The notes below the pieces were generated by a model that was not told the origin of the DNA, made no database searches, and saw only the letters and a program-made list of their open reading frames with translations. A stretch of 64,000 nt of DNA, taken from the NCBI RefSeq assembly GCF_000006565.2, contig NC_031476.1, forward strand, positions 768,458 through 832,457, given 5' to 3'. The stretch comes from Toxoplasma gondii ME49 (Eukaryota; Apicomplexa; Conoidasida; Eucoccidiorida; Sarcocystidae). Positions 1 to 21,900 of this stretch are shown here, piece after piece (the first letter of the stretch is position 1; every line of letters begins with the position of its first letter). Position numbers and translations under genes: made by a program.

Positions 1-2
1 TA

Positions 3-8465
<8,463 letters not shown>

Positions 8466-9183
8466 TCGCGTTTCTTCCACTTCTTCTCTTCGTCCGTCCG
8501 GCGTGTGTGCCTCTCTGGATCTGCTGGACCGTCGACGTCTTGGCTGAAGAGACTGCCGAGACGCGTGGAAGGCGCCTCGAAATGTCGAGTTTTCCTTTTT
8601 CCCTCTCTCCATTTTTCGCCTCCGAACGGCCCAGAAAAGGCCGTACCTCTCTGCGAGTGCGTTCCGAGACACAAACAGCATCGTTGACTCCTCCGAGAAA
8701 AAGAGACATACGAGACGCGCGCGCGAGGGCCGTCCTGCGCCCCCCTCGTCCGTGCGAGGAAACGAGACAAAAGAAAATTGCAAACGACCTCTCTGGAAGC
8801 TGAGGCGCCCTCCACATACACACAGTTTCGAATGCAGGCGCAGGCTTAGCACACACGCGACACCGAACAGTCACTTCAGATCGCGCAGCGTTCCGCCGGT
8901 GCCCGATCCCAACAACAACCTTGTCACGGCAAACTGGAAAACTCAATATCTCTTTTGATCGCTTCCCGATTTTCACTCTCAGTCGCGGTCAGTCTCTCTT
9001 TCCAAAGATCCTTCTCACTCTCGCCTGATCCCTCTCTTGAACAGACTCACGAATATCTGCAACTCGCTGGACTGCTCTCCTCCTTTGCCAACAGAGGCCA
9101 AGAGCCAGTCCAAGTCTGTGACTTCTATTGGTGTGCTCAAAGAGAGACCATACAGGTGTAAAAAGACGCGCACTCACATCTCT

Positions 9184-9186
9184 CTA

Positions 9187-9218
<32 letters not shown>

Positions 9219-9222
9219 GTTT

Positions 9223-9263
<41 letters not shown>
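9184..9263. repeat. (TA)n microsatellite
   Basis: Two TA runs are separated by TGTTTATAAAT. It lies between SERCA and VAMP7. Confidence 0.9.
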
Positions 9264-10340
9264 TGTGAGTAGTGATGAAGAGGGTGGCGAGGAGTATTTC
9301 ACAACTGGCATCATCTTCGGAGCGTTAATGAAGGTGAAGATTCAGTCGAACGTTGTTTGTCTCTTGCAACTGGAGGCGTTGAAGAATGTGCATTTGTTGC
9401 CGACGGAGACTTCAGTGTCACGGTCTCTCTCGAGATGTCAGGCGTCCCCCCTCGAGTTTTCCCTCCGCAAACTGCGACGCGTTCTCGCGACGTTTTTTCT
9501 GAACAGCTCGCTTGACGACATGGAAAGTCTTGTGTTGATCGCAAGCCGCGAACGAGGATGGCTTTGGGGAGGACTTGGAGGTTGCTACGTCTCTCTGTTT
9601 CCGAAAAAACGCGATCGCGCCTTCCAGGCCTTGGTCACTTTCTGCGCTCGTAGAGACCTCGGTACGCCGCAGCCGAAAAAAGGCGAGCAAGAATCGACCG
9701 GCTTTTCGCGTCGAGCTTCTGGCGGCTTCTCTCGGAGGAAAACGGTCGCTCTGCCGTGAGGAACAGCAGCGCTCGACGCAAACCTTCAATGCTGAACGTT
9801 CGACGGTTCGCTTGCGCCTTTTGTGGCGCTTGAGAGAAGAACTGTGGAAGTCGAAGACAGAGGAAAGCAGAGAGGGGAAAGAGCTCAGAGAGAGACGAGA
9901 GAAAAGCGAGCCTTCGCTGGTGTTCTTGTGCATGCGCCGCTCCGCGTTTCTTCTTCCCGGGCGCGACCGAGGGAGCTCCGGTGAAAGCTAAACCGGGTCG
10001 AAGAAAAACCAAACTTTTGGATTTCTCTGAACCTGTTGAGGCAGGAAATGAGAGAGGCCATCTCACCCTCGAAAAGAGCCAAGCGATACCCTCATTTCTC
10101 CCCGCGTTTGCTCGAAGCTCTCCCGTCTCCTTGACAGTTGACAAGGACGCCGGACAAGCCACGGTTGGAAAGACTCGCTGCATGTCTGTTCGTGGAGCTC
10201 TTCCAACTTTTGCGTTTCTGTTGATGTTCTTCTCTCTTCTCCGCTTTAGAAAAACCACACTGACTGTGACTCTCCGCAACAGATACACGCGCCGCCCGGC
10301 TTTCTATGCAAGCAACCTCTGTGTAGGGGAGGCCGTCTGA

Positions 10341-10830
10341 TCTGTTCACCTTCTCTCCAATCTCCTCTCCAATCTCCTCTCTTTCTTCCCTCTTACTTCT
10401 CTCCTTTGCGATCTGTCTTTCTCTCCCTGTGTGCGGTACCCGTCTGTCTCTTTCCTGTGATCTCCGTCCGTGTCTCTCTTGTTTCCGTCGCTTCGTTGAC
10501 TTCCTCTGTCTCCTCTGTCTCTGTCTCTTCATTTATATCCGTCTCCTTTTCCCTTTCTTTCTCCTCTCTCTCCTTTTTTTCTCTCTCTCTTCTCCTCTTC
10601 TTTTTTTGGTGCTGTGTTGCGCCCTCCCCCTCCTCTCAGCCGAGACTCCGTCCATAAGGTTCTTTCTTCTTGTCACTCCCCGTCGCTTTGTCTTTCTCCT
10701 CCAGTCTCGTCGTCTTCTCTTCCCCTCATACTCCTCTTCGCTCTTCTTCTCTTCTTTCTCCGCTCCTATGCTCTTGTCTCCTCTCTTCTTCTCAACTTCT
10801 GAAGCGCGTCTCTTTCGGAGTCCCGAGGCT
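10341..10830. repeat. Long polypyrimidine (CT-rich) tract
   Basis: The + strand is almost only C and T for several hundred bases, with many TCTC and CTTC runs. It ends about 85 bp before the VAMP7 start codon. A similar tract fills VAMP7 intron 1 (about 11085-11325). Mirror-symmetric CT tracts of this kind can form triplex DNA; here the tract probably lies in the promoter or 5' UTR. Confidence 0.75.
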
Positions 10831-10914
10831 TCGCTCTCTCTTGGTCAGTCTGTTTCCAGTTGTCTCAGCTGCTTTGGAAGAGCCGCCTGAAAACTTTGTT
10901 TTCGCTTCGTAGAC

Positions 10915-11601
10915 ATGCCTCTCATCTACGCCCTCGCTGCAAGAGGTAAGAGGCGAGCACGAGTCGACTCGAAAAACGCCGCCTGCCCGGGTGTGTGCGA
11001 ATCTCTTCTCGCCGTCGGCTGCTTTTCTCGTTGACCTTTCCTCTCGAGTTACTCTTCGACGCCAACTTCAGTGCTTCCGTCTGTTGTCTTCTGTCGCGTA
11101 CCACTCCCCTCACTCTCCCTCTCGTCACTCTTCCTCTCCTCTCTCCTCATCTATCTCTTTCGTCATCTCCTTCTTCATCTCCTCATCCTCTTTCTTCTCC
11201 TTCCCTTTCATCTTCTCCTCCTCTATCGCTTTCTACATCTTCTCCTTCTCTCCTTTCTTCTCCCTCCGCTTCTGTCGCTGCTTCTCTCCATTTGTTTCGT
11301 TTCTTCTCCCCGCCTTTTTTTCCTCAGGCAGCGTCGTGCTCGCCGAGCACTCAGACATGGAGGGAAATTTCCCCACAGTTACTCGCCTGCTTCTCTGCAA
11401 GCTTCCTACCGGCCAGAAAGAGAAAATGTCTTACGTTTACGACCGGTGCGTCTCCACAGCGACCTTCGCCTTCCACCTCCTCGCTCGGTCTTCTTCAATC
11501 CCCAGAATATTCTCTGAAAAAAAATGCTCTTCCGACACACGTCTCCATCCATAAAATGTCACATATATGCAAATATATATACATCCAAATTCACAAGAAT
11601 A

Positions 11602-11636
<35 letters not shown>

Positions 11637-13272
11637 ACATGTATGGATATTTATACATATGCATATAACTATATATACAGTTTAGAGCTTATATGTATGT
11701 ATATATATATAGATATATATATATATATATACGTAGCATTTTATGTCAATGTTGTTTTTTCAAATATACGCTGGAGACCACTCTACTTAATGCACTTAAC
11801 ATATGCAGGTGGATATCCGTACACATGCATATATATATATATATATGCTTTTATAGTTGTAAACATGAATCACTGTTGCATGCGTAACAAGGGAGATGCA
11901 GGTTCTTTCTTCCTTTCATACGTTTGTAGGTGGCGATATACGCTCGTCTACCATATAGGTATATATATCTGTATATATGTATGTGTATATATATGTATAT
12001 ATGTGTGTATATATTTGTATATATGCATATATATATATATATATATATATATGTGCATGCACAGGAGTCGCAATTGTGTCTTTTTCTTTTAGGTATATTT
12101 TTCACTACATGGTGGTTCGCGGCATCACGTTCCTCACCATGGCGGACGACGCGGCGGGGTTTGCGTTGCCTTTCGCGTTCTTAGAGGACTTTGCCAAGTC
12201 GTAAGAGTTGTTTTTCATTGCTCGTTCTTTGGTGTCTGTTCACGGTTTGAAAGCCGATCTGCGTGGAAAGGTTCAGGAGAAATGCGAAAGCAGAGAGTCC
12301 TCTCGCCTTCGTTCCAGTGTGGAGACACCCGAAAGCACGAGGGAGACAAGACCTGTCAAGTTGCTCCAGGCCTTACTTCTACTGCACTTCGCGTTTTCGG
12401 TGAATGTCGAGTTCTCTCAGCTTGCGCAGAGAACAACGGGAAGCGGATTTCACAGAGAGACGCCCCATGTTCTGTCTCACGAGAGCGCGAGACGCGAGAG
12501 AATGCCTTGTGACATGTAGAAGAGACGCAATCTCTTTTGTCGACGGTGAAGAGCGCGGAAAGGGAGAGAAGCAGCGGCACAAGTGTGTGGTTCTTCTATC
12601 ATCGCCTTGCATGCGATCGACTCTGTGTGCTCCCCTCTGTGGCATACCCTGCTTTCATTTTCGTTTTCCTCCATATATTGTTCTGTGTCGATTGCGCCCT
12701 GTATACTTGCTTGCGGTCATTTCCTTCTCTCCCGGCAAAGTGCGTTTCTGTGGTCCTTTTAAATGCATGGAGTGTGTCTGTTTAGAGAGTGAGAGAACGA
12801 CCAAGACCTGGAAGGGATTATCTTTCCGAGCGAATCTTCAGGCAACCAGTTTCTGCGGTGTATGTACTCCTTTTGAACGCCTGGTTTCGACCTTGTGATT
12901 CTCTGTTGGATCCAAGTTATCGTCTCTCTTGGCTCTTCAGATTCCTCGCGATGTACGGAGCAACTGTGCACACGGCGATTGCTTTGGCAATGCAGAACTC
13001 CTACGGACCTAGACTGAAGGACCTCATGGTGAGAGATTGCATGCATCCTGCGCTGCCCTGTTGGACTTTCATGGGGACGCCGCATGCACCCAATCTGCAT
13101 GCTTCCTCCTTCTTCTCCCTTCTCTGTCTTCGCACAAATATGTAGATGCATATCCGTATGCAAGCGCGCCCAAGCTTATATATATGTATATATATATATA
13201 TATCATTTATTCATTTGCAAGTTGTGTTATGTTTCCAGGTGTCTATATATATATATATATATATGCACATTA

Positions 13273-13308
<36 letters not shown>

Positions 13309-15595
13309 TTATATATATATATATATATATATGCACATTATGTTTGTATGCAGATACGTGTTCATTATGTAACTACAAGTTATACAGTAAATGTATATAT
13401 ATATATATATGTATGTATTTGCAATATTCGTCTATGGGCAATGTATATTAGTGTTTATATTCTATATACGGATACATGTATATTTACATTTTGTACATAA
13501 ACATGTATATATATATATATATATATATATACTAGCATCACGCATACATCCATATGTGCAGGTGGGAGTGTGTACGTGTGTATATGCATGATAAATATAT
13601 ATATATATATATATATACTAGCATCACGCATACATCCATATGTGCAGGTGGGAGTGTGTACGTGTGTATATGCATGATAAATATATATATATATATATAT
13701 ATATTTATAAACATCAACTCTATCTGTAGATGAAGTGCAGACCTGTGTACTGCATGAGTTAATCGTCGCTGGTAGAGCATTTTTTGCGAATGTTTGTAGG
13801 ATTCGTTCAATGAGAACCACCAAGCGGAGGCGATGGGTCGGCTGCGCATGCAGATTGACGGCATTCACAATGTCCTGATCGACAACATCGGTGAGACAAC
13901 AGTTGGAAAGAGAATGGCGACTTTCTCTCCAGTGTGTCCTTTCTGGCGAATCCAGCAACTGCGGAGGCGTCTGCAATGCTTGCCTCTTTCGTCTCGAGAT
14001 ATTCCTTCTTCTCCTACAACGCTGACTGGAAGCGCAGCGCTGCGACTGGGGTCGATGTCTGTAGCGCCAGTTCTGGAACCAGGCGTGGAACTACGGGAGA
14101 CCGGAACAGAAAAACCGATTTGTTTCCGGCCGCCTTACCATCGCCAAGCGTCGTCCTGGAAGTGAAGAGAGACGTGGACTCTTCAAGTCATCGGAACCTT
14201 ACAAAACGTTCCATTTTTTGCTGGAAGTCTCTTTCTCTCGTTCCGCCTTCTCTGCTGCGAGGTGCCTGGACATCTGGAGGTTCTTCACGCTGCAGGTTTG
14301 CGGCGTTTCGCGCGTTTTTTCATTTTCCCTTTTTTTGTCCGGTTTCGTTTTTTGACAGACAAGATTCTGCAGCGTGGAGAGCGCATTGACATTCTCGTCG
14401 ATCAATCGGAGCGTCTGAATCAAGAAAGTGTACAATTTCGGAGGCAGGTGAGGAAGGCTCTTTTGCATGGTCTCGGTGTGACTTTTCCAACTTGGTCTCC
14501 TTGGGATTCGCCGCCTCTGTTTGAGGCGCGTTCCAGCAGGTTGGTTCTTCTTCTTCCTCGTCGTTTTACCGCCTGTCCTCCGCGTCACCACGACTTCTTT
14601 CTCGCATTCTCTTTCGTCTTTTCGTCTTCGCTCTCTTCTCTCTCCTCTACTTTGTCTTTGTCCTCTTCGCGTTCCCTTTCCTCGCCTTCGTCGCCTCTCT
14701 CGTCTTGTCTTCCTTGTTCGCCGTTTCGCCTTACTGCTTGTCTGTTTCCTCTTCCACCGTCTCTCTGCGTTTTTCGTCTCTCGCTGGGACTTGGCGGTGT
14801 CTCCCGTGCATGTCCGGCGTTCGCTGTCGCTCTCTCCGTTTCTGCTCGCGATGTCTCTCGTCAGGCGCGGCGGCTGAAGAACGCCGTGTGGTGGCGCAGC
14901 GTACGAGTCGGCCTCATGTTTCTTCTTCTCGTCGCGGTAGGCGTTTTTCTGTGTGCATTCTCCCGCCGAAAACGACGCGCGGGTCGCAGAGAAACCTACG
15001 TTTGTCGGCTGCAAATCTGCTTCTCCTTACATGCACATCCCTCGTTCTCTCCTTCCACCGATCGCTTGCTCCACGTCGTCTCGCGTGCTCTCCACTCCTC
15101 TTCGTGTGTCTCTGTGGTTTTCCTTGCTTCTCCGTTTGATCTCGAATTCCCCTCCGCATTTTATCTCCTTTCTCCCTGTCGGTTCACTGCGCCGCAACAT
15201 ACCTCGAGAAAGCAGAAACAGACCGGCCTTTTGTCGACTCAAAAAATGGCGAAAACGCGCAGACACCCTTGTGCACCTTCGTGACGCTTTCGAAGGCAAA
15301 CGCTCCATTCAGATCCATGCAGACTGCCGATTCGCAAGTTCCACAAAAGTGATAGAAAGGCTTCAACCGAATACGAAGACGAATGAAGGACAGTCCAGTT
15401 CCCTCCGACTCGGACGTTTCTCCACGTCGGCTGAGGCTGGTGTCGCTTTGCCGTCAGCGGCGTTCCTGCGTGAGGACTTTCGCTTGGCTCTGATTCACTT
15501 CTTCAATTCGTTCTTTCTCTGCACAGACGCTCGGAACCATCATCGGCATGATTTCTTGTGGAGGCGTCACTTTCCCCTCCTGCCGCAATTCATAA
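10915..15595 (+). CDS. VAMP7: VAMP7-type longin-domain R-SNARE
   Basis: R-SNARE of late endosomal, vacuolar or secretory membrane fusion. Eight exons in phase: 10915-10945, 11328-11445, 12093-12200, 12941-13028, 13800-13890, 14359-14447, 14865-14936, 15527-15595, giving 221 residues. The start MPLIYALAARGSVVLAE and the following 110 residues match a longin domain. The SNARE motif (about 125-185) carries the zero-layer arginine in LQRGERIDILVDQSERL. A C-terminal anchor (VGLMFLLLVATLGTIIGMI) follows, with a short lumenal tail containing CGGVTFPSC that resembles the animal VAMP7 tail. Length is typical of the family. The last exon is needed: reading through its donor at 14937 would add about 115 residues of low-complexity sequence. 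Introns are rich in microsatellites. Confidence 0.93.
11604..11634. repeat. (TA)n microsatellite in VAMP7 intron 2
   Basis: About 15 TA units. Further AT-rich runs follow at 11700-11730 and 11825-11850, and again near 12025-12052 just before exon 3. Confidence 0.9.
13244..13338. repeat. Tandem (TA)n-GCACATTA units
   Basis: Three consecutive blocks of TA dinucleotides each end in TGCACATTA. They lie in the VAMP7 intron between 13029 and 13799. Confidence 0.85.
13531..13702. repeat. Perfect-looking 86-bp tandem duplication
   Basis: The unit starts ACTAGCATCACGCATACATC and includes GGTGGGAGTGTGTACGTGTG, then TGCATGATAAA and a TA run. It begins at 13531 and again at 13617. It lies in the VAMP7 intron just upstream of the exon at 13800. 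Confidence 0.95.
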
Positions 15596-15712
15596 AGAAG
15601 CACAAAGAAGGAGGGCAGAGATGCAGTAAGTGAGGTAGACGCACCCGACGAATACACACGCATATCTGCGTAGATGGTTTTATACATGCATATGCCTATT
15701 TATTCATATTTT

Positions 15713-15714
<2 letters not shown>

Positions 15715-15748
<34 letters not shown>
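15715..15748. repeat. (TA)n microsatellite
   Basis: An unbroken TA run about 120 bp downstream of the VAMP7 stop codon, probably in the 3' UTR or 3' flank. Confidence 0.9.
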
Positions 15749-15749
<1 letters not shown>

Positions 15750-16938
15750 GCATAATTAAATATGTGAATACATATGAATGACTCTGTATGAATGTATGCA
15801 AATGAATCTCGATACGCAAATATGGCGTGCGAAGGACGCGGCGACGGAGACGACGCAAGGGGAGGATTTAAGAGAGGAAAAGTCAGGGCGGAGATACAAA
15901 CAAGGCTACAAAACGATGGTTTGTTTTAAATGTTTTCTAAGACTTCCCTCGCTCACGGTTTTCTTGGAAACAAATCTGTGTTGGATCAATTGTCTTTTAA
16001 CTCATTTGCACTTAAAATATTCTTTTGACAGAGTTGTTTGTTGAGCTGTGCGGTCCAGCCGCCGGTTCGCCTCTCGCAGGCGCGTCCGTGGTTGCATGCA
16101 CAACTGCATGTTTTGTGCATGTGCATGCAGATTTAAAAGTCACGGCCAGAATGACGAGGAAAGACGAGCTGCGGACGCCGGCTGAGGGACTTGAGACTTT
16201 GGAAAGCCTCGTGTGGAACGAGCGTTTTTATTTAGATTTTTCAATTGTCTGAAGCGCACCAAGTGTGGTTTTCTGATTTGTGCGAAAGAGAGATCTTTCG
16301 CGGGGGTGTAGGGGACAAAAACGTTCTCTTCTTCGACCCCACACTTGCCCTTTTTCTGCTTCTAGGGATGTGGCGGTCTCTCCCAGTCGCCGTTTTAGAT
16401 TCGTGATGACGTCTGTTTCTGTTTTTTCTTTGTGAGCTGCTGTATCAGGTCTGATTCTAATGCGGTTTGTCGATTCGCCTCGAGGCTTATCCCAACGTCG
16501 AGTTTTTCGTTAACATGTATTTTCTTCTCACGTGAGTTGCGTCTGGAGGCAACGGCGCTTTCTCGAGTCGTCGTGAGCTGCTCTCTGTCGAAGCCGCTCT
16601 TTGTGTCTCTGTGGTCTGTTGCCTTTCCTTCCTCGTCGTGACGCCCTCACCTCTTTCTTGCTTTTGCCTTCTGCGGAAGCTCTCTCGGTGCCGATCGGTT
16701 TCGGCTGTCGGTTAACGAAGCGGCTTTTCTTTTTGAGTGGAGGCATCCAGTTTAGGTCCCCGCCTTCGTGTAGGATTTTCAGAACAGCTTGTTGCCCTGC
16801 ATCCCTGCTTTTCTTCCTGACATCAACGCGGGCAAACCTGATCCACGAAGGCGCAGACTCGGCGGAACTTGAGAAAACTCACTCGCCAGAACTACAGTTA
16901 TCACGCACTGAAAGAGCCGTCGCATTAGGAATATACAA

Positions 16939-16943
16939 ATATC

Positions 16944-16977
<34 letters not shown>

Positions 16978-16982
16978 GATAT
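16939..16982. repeat. Perfect AT-rich palindrome
   Basis: ATATCTACAT, a TA run and ATGTAGATAT form a self-complementary stretch of about 44 bp. It is able to form a cruciform. It lies in the convergent intergenic region. Confidence 0.85.
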
Positions 16983-18726
16983 ATAGATAGATATATAAAT
17001 GTGTATTTACACTGTAGATTGTGTATCGTGTGGGGTGCAACATCTGCATCAGTAGGATGACAACGGAGTAGAGAGGCGAGACGGCGGCTGTCAGTGAAGA
17101 CGGTTAGCTCTGGAGCAAGAGAACTGTTTAAAAGTCACTGCGATCGCGCGTCTTGGCGGCGAGAGGTTCTCGTCGAGCTCCGGTTTCCCCGTAAATGATG
17201 TCTTCTCTGTAGAAACAGTGTTTTGCAACAAGAGCTCTGTGCCCTCTTTCTGCATTTAGCATTTGAAATTATATTTCACTTCCTGTTTTGAATAGGAGCC
17301 GTCCTCCTCCAAAACGTCTCTGCACAACCGCTGATTCGGAAGCCGTCCGCTTCTGCCTACAAGCCGCAGTAAAGGTTTTCTCTTTTTTTCTCTCGGAAAC
17401 AAAGAATCTAAAGTTCGAGTTTGTGTGTCTAGAGGCTCGCGAGGTGGATTTGCGCCGTCTGTCGACTTGTTTTACGCGCGTTCGCCTCTGCATCGAGGAA
17501 GTTTCTTGCAGAGACAGAACCATCTGAACAGCTTTGAGTGCCTTTCTCGATCTGTTCCGCTCTGGTCGACGCATTTCTTTTTCTTCCAGCGCGCTCTTCT
17601 TCTCGCTGTTGCGACGGCTCTTCTAATCGTCTGTAATCGCGTGATGCGACTCGCCGCATCGCCTGGGCTCTGGGGAAGTCGGCGCATTTCTGCGTCTCAC
17701 TTCCTTTTTCTCTTTCCTTGTGCGTTGAGAGGAAGTCGCGACACAGTGTGTTGAATTTGCATGCTGTTCGATATGCGGACGCCTCCGGATGGCGCCAGTA
17801 TCGATTTGCAGGCGCTCGCGTCTACGCATGTATACGTCCATACTATCTGTTGAACAACCCTCACATATGCCTGTGAATAGCGGGGGCGTTTACGTATGAA
17901 ACTTGTGCACCTCTATAAGTCTACAGCGAAGTTGCTGTATGCATTTATTTGCATGCGTCGGGTGAGTGTGCAGCTCCGAAACGCCCCTCTCTGAGTGGCT
18001 GCATCGTTCTGCGCGGAAGCAGAAGAACCGTCGATCGCAGACTTCTTATGCGGTCTGTGTACAGCGCGCGTCGATGCATATGCACCAGAAAAGAATTGTA
18101 TCCCTTCACGAATACGAGCAAGCTCCATGCATGTGACAAAACGAGACGATACCTACACCCGAAAGAGGAGAAACGAAAGAACACACTGAAAGCGGACCCA
18201 AGACTCGCTTGCCTTGTCTCTTCGTGACTGTTCTTCCACCTTTCTTCCCCCCTGCTTCTCCTTCTCCCTGTTCTTGTTTCTTCACTCATATAAATATATA
18301 TCGATAGAGATATATTTGTATTTATATGCATATATTTATATGCATATATATATATATATATGCATACATGCGCATAAATGTAAATCCTTGTATGCCCACG
18401 CATAGATGTGTAAGAAGATGCATGTGGATATACATGAATAAGCGCATGTATGGATGTATACATCGAACTCTATCTCTGGCCATAGCGTAGATCCGCAGAG
18501 ATCACATGCGTTCAAATGGATCGACACAGAGAGCGATTTGAGCGAAGGAAATGCATCAGAGTTCATCTCTCTGCGTCCAAGCAATATTTTCCATCTCTCT
18601 GAAGTGTCGAACTCGGTGCATGCACACAGAAAAGAGAAAGAAACGAGCAGCCGAAAAACAGAACAAATGCATGTGGAACTCTTCGAGAAGCAACTGCTTG
18701 CATCCTCTCTACCAAACTAGTTATTT

Positions 18727-18728
<2 letters not shown>

Positions 18729-18758
<30 letters not shown>
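18729..18758. repeat. (TA)n microsatellite
   Basis: About 15 TA units, downstream of the RCHY1-like stop codon on the minus strand. Confidence 0.9.
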
Positions 18759-18760
<2 letters not shown>

Positions 18761-18977
18761 ATAGATAGAGATAGAGATATATAAACAAGCCTGACCAACA
18801 GGCCAAGGCATTTTGCTCCGTTCGTGTGTAAACTTAGATGTAAAAACGTTTCTTTCCTTATAGACGTTTATAACTGTAGCCGAATACTCTATTTATTCGG
18901 ATACACATACATGTGCATGCATTTACCCGTGGAGAAAGAGGAGACTGTCCTCTCCGCTGTGTTCTCAGAGGGATGCA

Positions 18978-21900
18978 CTAGGCGTTCATTTCTCTGGTGT
19001 TGTAGCCGCCACAGTTCCTGCACTTCAGTCCTAAAAAAAGCAGCAAAGATTGAGAGAAACATCAATCGCTGGAAACATCAGTCAATACTCTTCACATGCG
19101 CCTGCCTAACGACCGTGGCTATCATCAAACTAAGCATCTTCGCACATGCACATACAGATAGATATAGATATAGATAGATATGGATATAGATATAGATAAA
19201 TATAGATATAGATATAGATATAGGTTTGTGTATGTTTGTGTTTATATATTTATATGTATACATGTACGCGTTTATAAATGAATGCATTCGCCTGCCTGTC
19301 TACAAGGCTCTCTCTATGTTTATTTTTTCATGGATGAGGCATTCTTCGATCCTCTCTCGCTTTTCCTACCCACGATATGGTAGTCCACTTCCGATCTTGT
19401 ACCGCAGTCGTTGCAAATAGCCGTTGCTTTTCTCCTCAGTTCTTCGGGCAAAGGAGTCCTTGCTACCTCTTCGTCAAGTCTCTCCCAGATCCTCGCGTAG
19501 TCACCGAGACTCTTGCAACCTAAAACGCACACAAACAAATGAACAAATCCACATACTTAAACATGCATGCACAAAGATAGCGAGATGTACAAATATGCGC
19601 CTTCATCCCTCGATCTACGGACATGTCTGCATGTGAAGCTACGGGAAGGCGCGCATATCCGCAGTTACATAGGTTTGTGTGTGCCCACCCTAAACCCATA
19701 TGTGCATACACGCGAAAGCATGCGCAGTGCGAGGCATCTACGCATGAATAAACACTACGTTTGCATATTTTCGGTCGAAGCAGAATCGAGGGGGCTGCGA
19801 TGTGAGACGGAGCAAGTTGCATGCAGAGCTTGGGATAAAACTTGAACGTTTGGCTGCATGCACGTTTCTCGGCACTTACAAAGCGGACAGCGCAGAGCTT
19901 GCAAGCCGAGACACTCTGAGTTGAGTTGTTGGAGGCAGTCCTGAGAATGGAAACGAAACCTGACACAAGCGCGTCTCATCGCAATCAAAAACACTACGCG
20001 CTTCACCTTTGAGCTGCGCAAACAAGCAACGAAGCCTGAATTCTTCTGTGCATTCTCTCCCGCAAACCCCCCTGTCTTTTCTGTTGTCTCTCCTTCGCTG
20101 AGGCCTTGCAGTTTTTCACTCTCCCGCCGTTTCCTCGCTGCATGCAGTTGCATGCAGTCAACCACGTGTAGCACAGCCACCGACGCTGGCTTCTCGACTT
20201 GCTTTCTCTGTGTGTTTTCTCCGTTTCACTGCCTCCGTTTTGGACCTTGGAGCGAGGAAGCATGTTCTGCGCTCCAAGCGGCTCTGTCGATCTTCAGCAA
20301 GAGAGGCGCGAACAACTTCAGACCGCATCTCTCCCTTCAAAATGGTCGTTCCAGTCCTGGCTTCGTGAGGAACTCACTGCATGCAGAGTGTGTCCACAGT
20401 TCAGGACGTGGACCTGTCGCACACTGGTGAACATGTTCTCGCAACAGATCGGGCAGGGCTGGTGCATGGCCTTTTCTGAGGAAAATGGAAGAGAGGCGCA
20501 CATGAGAAGTCTTCGAGAGATCGGCCGCGCGTCTTGGTCGGAAGAGACGAAACAGCAACGGACTGCACAACTGCCGGAAAAATGGCCAGAACCAGAGAGG
20601 ACCTCGAAACCACAGAGACGCAACAAATCCCCTCGACGAGCAAAGAAGCGCTTCACACGCATGGAAGGAACGCAGAAACCACGGACGAAAGCGACGCGGG
20701 GAGAGACGTCTCCTGAAGGATGCATGCAAATCGAAGGCCAGACGCAAAAACGACCGGAAAACACACTCGCGTTAGTGCTAATTCAACTCGTCTGACTCCC
20801 TATCGACACTGTTCGAGGCGTTCCAGGCGTATCATCGACTGCATCATTCGACGACGATATAGTCCCATATACACATGCATGCACTCGTAGGTACATTCGG
20901 ATAGGCGCGTAGAGAGTTATTACATGCACACATGGACATCTGCTCAGACACAAACAAATACAGATATATACATACAGATACTTATACATATAAATATACA
21001 TATATATACATATACATATATGTATATGGAGATATAGAGATGTAAATAGATAAAGGTAGTTAGACGGGGACGGACGTTCGTCGACAGGGCGGCACACACA
21101 GACACACACAGAGAGACGCATGAAAGAGCTTCTCGGCGAGGCGACAACTGAGTTGCTCGCTGAAGCTGAAGAAGGCAACAGACTCGTCGAGCAACGCAGA
21201 ACGATGTCTGTTCACTCACCGACGCATTTGTGGCTATTTCGAATCTGCGTGGAGTAACAACTTCCACACACTTGGCAGTGGAAGTAGTTCTCCCGTCCAC
21301 CGGTGCGACAGAGACCACAGTCGTCGCAGTGGTACACCTGACGCATGCAACAAACAACGCCATCTGTCGTACATCGCCCCCTACGCGCAGATGATGCGCA
21401 TGCATCTCTGCACGTACATTTGTGCAGAGATGGTGATTGGTTTTCATCCACAGATAGATAGAGACAGACAGAGACAGACAGAGACAGACAGAGACAGATA
21501 CCGAGAGGGTGTGGGGATCGAGAGTTAGGTCAGTCCGTCTACGCGTTTGCATGCACAGACTCCTGTGTGGGCGAATTGAGTCCCGAGGCAAATGATGGAG
21601 ACTAACGAAACAGACAAACAAACAAACAAACAAGAAACACGAATTTAAAGCCGACGTAGACGGAAACCTAGGGAGGAACCGAGGCCGACAGGGGTGCCGA
21701 TAGACACCCGTCGGCCAATGGTTAGGAAGCACAAGGTCAGAGAAAGAGAAAGAGAGAGAGAAAAAGAGATTGAGAAAGACACAGAGTGGCATGCACAGTA
21801 GAGAGGCGCAGATACACAGACATAGATAGACAGCTCGAGAGAGACACAGGACCGGGATCTGAAGGAAAGACACAGACGCGTAGACAGAAAGAGGTAGACG

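Larger units (their letters stand above)
8466..10914. other. Intergenic and 5' flanking region between SERCA and VAMP7
   Basis: No convincing coding exon was found. It should hold the SERCA 3' UTR and the VAMP7 promoter and 5' UTR, because both genes run left to right. It contains a TA microsatellite near 9190-9260 and a long CT-rich tract next to VAMP7. Open frames here have no recognisable domain. Confidence 0.5.
15596..18977. other. Convergent intergenic region between VAMP7 and RCHY1-like genes
   Basis: Both neighbours end facing this region, so it should hold two 3' UTRs. No exon with a recognisable domain was found on either strand. It contains TA microsatellites at 15715-15748 and 18729-18758, and an AT palindrome at 16939-16982. 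Confidence 0.5.

Noticed and set aside
14262..15284. A 340-residue + frame reading through the VAMP7 membrane anchor
   Set aside because: It mixes intron, one true exon and intron. Splicing at 14936/15527 restores the normal VAMP7 C-terminus and stop.
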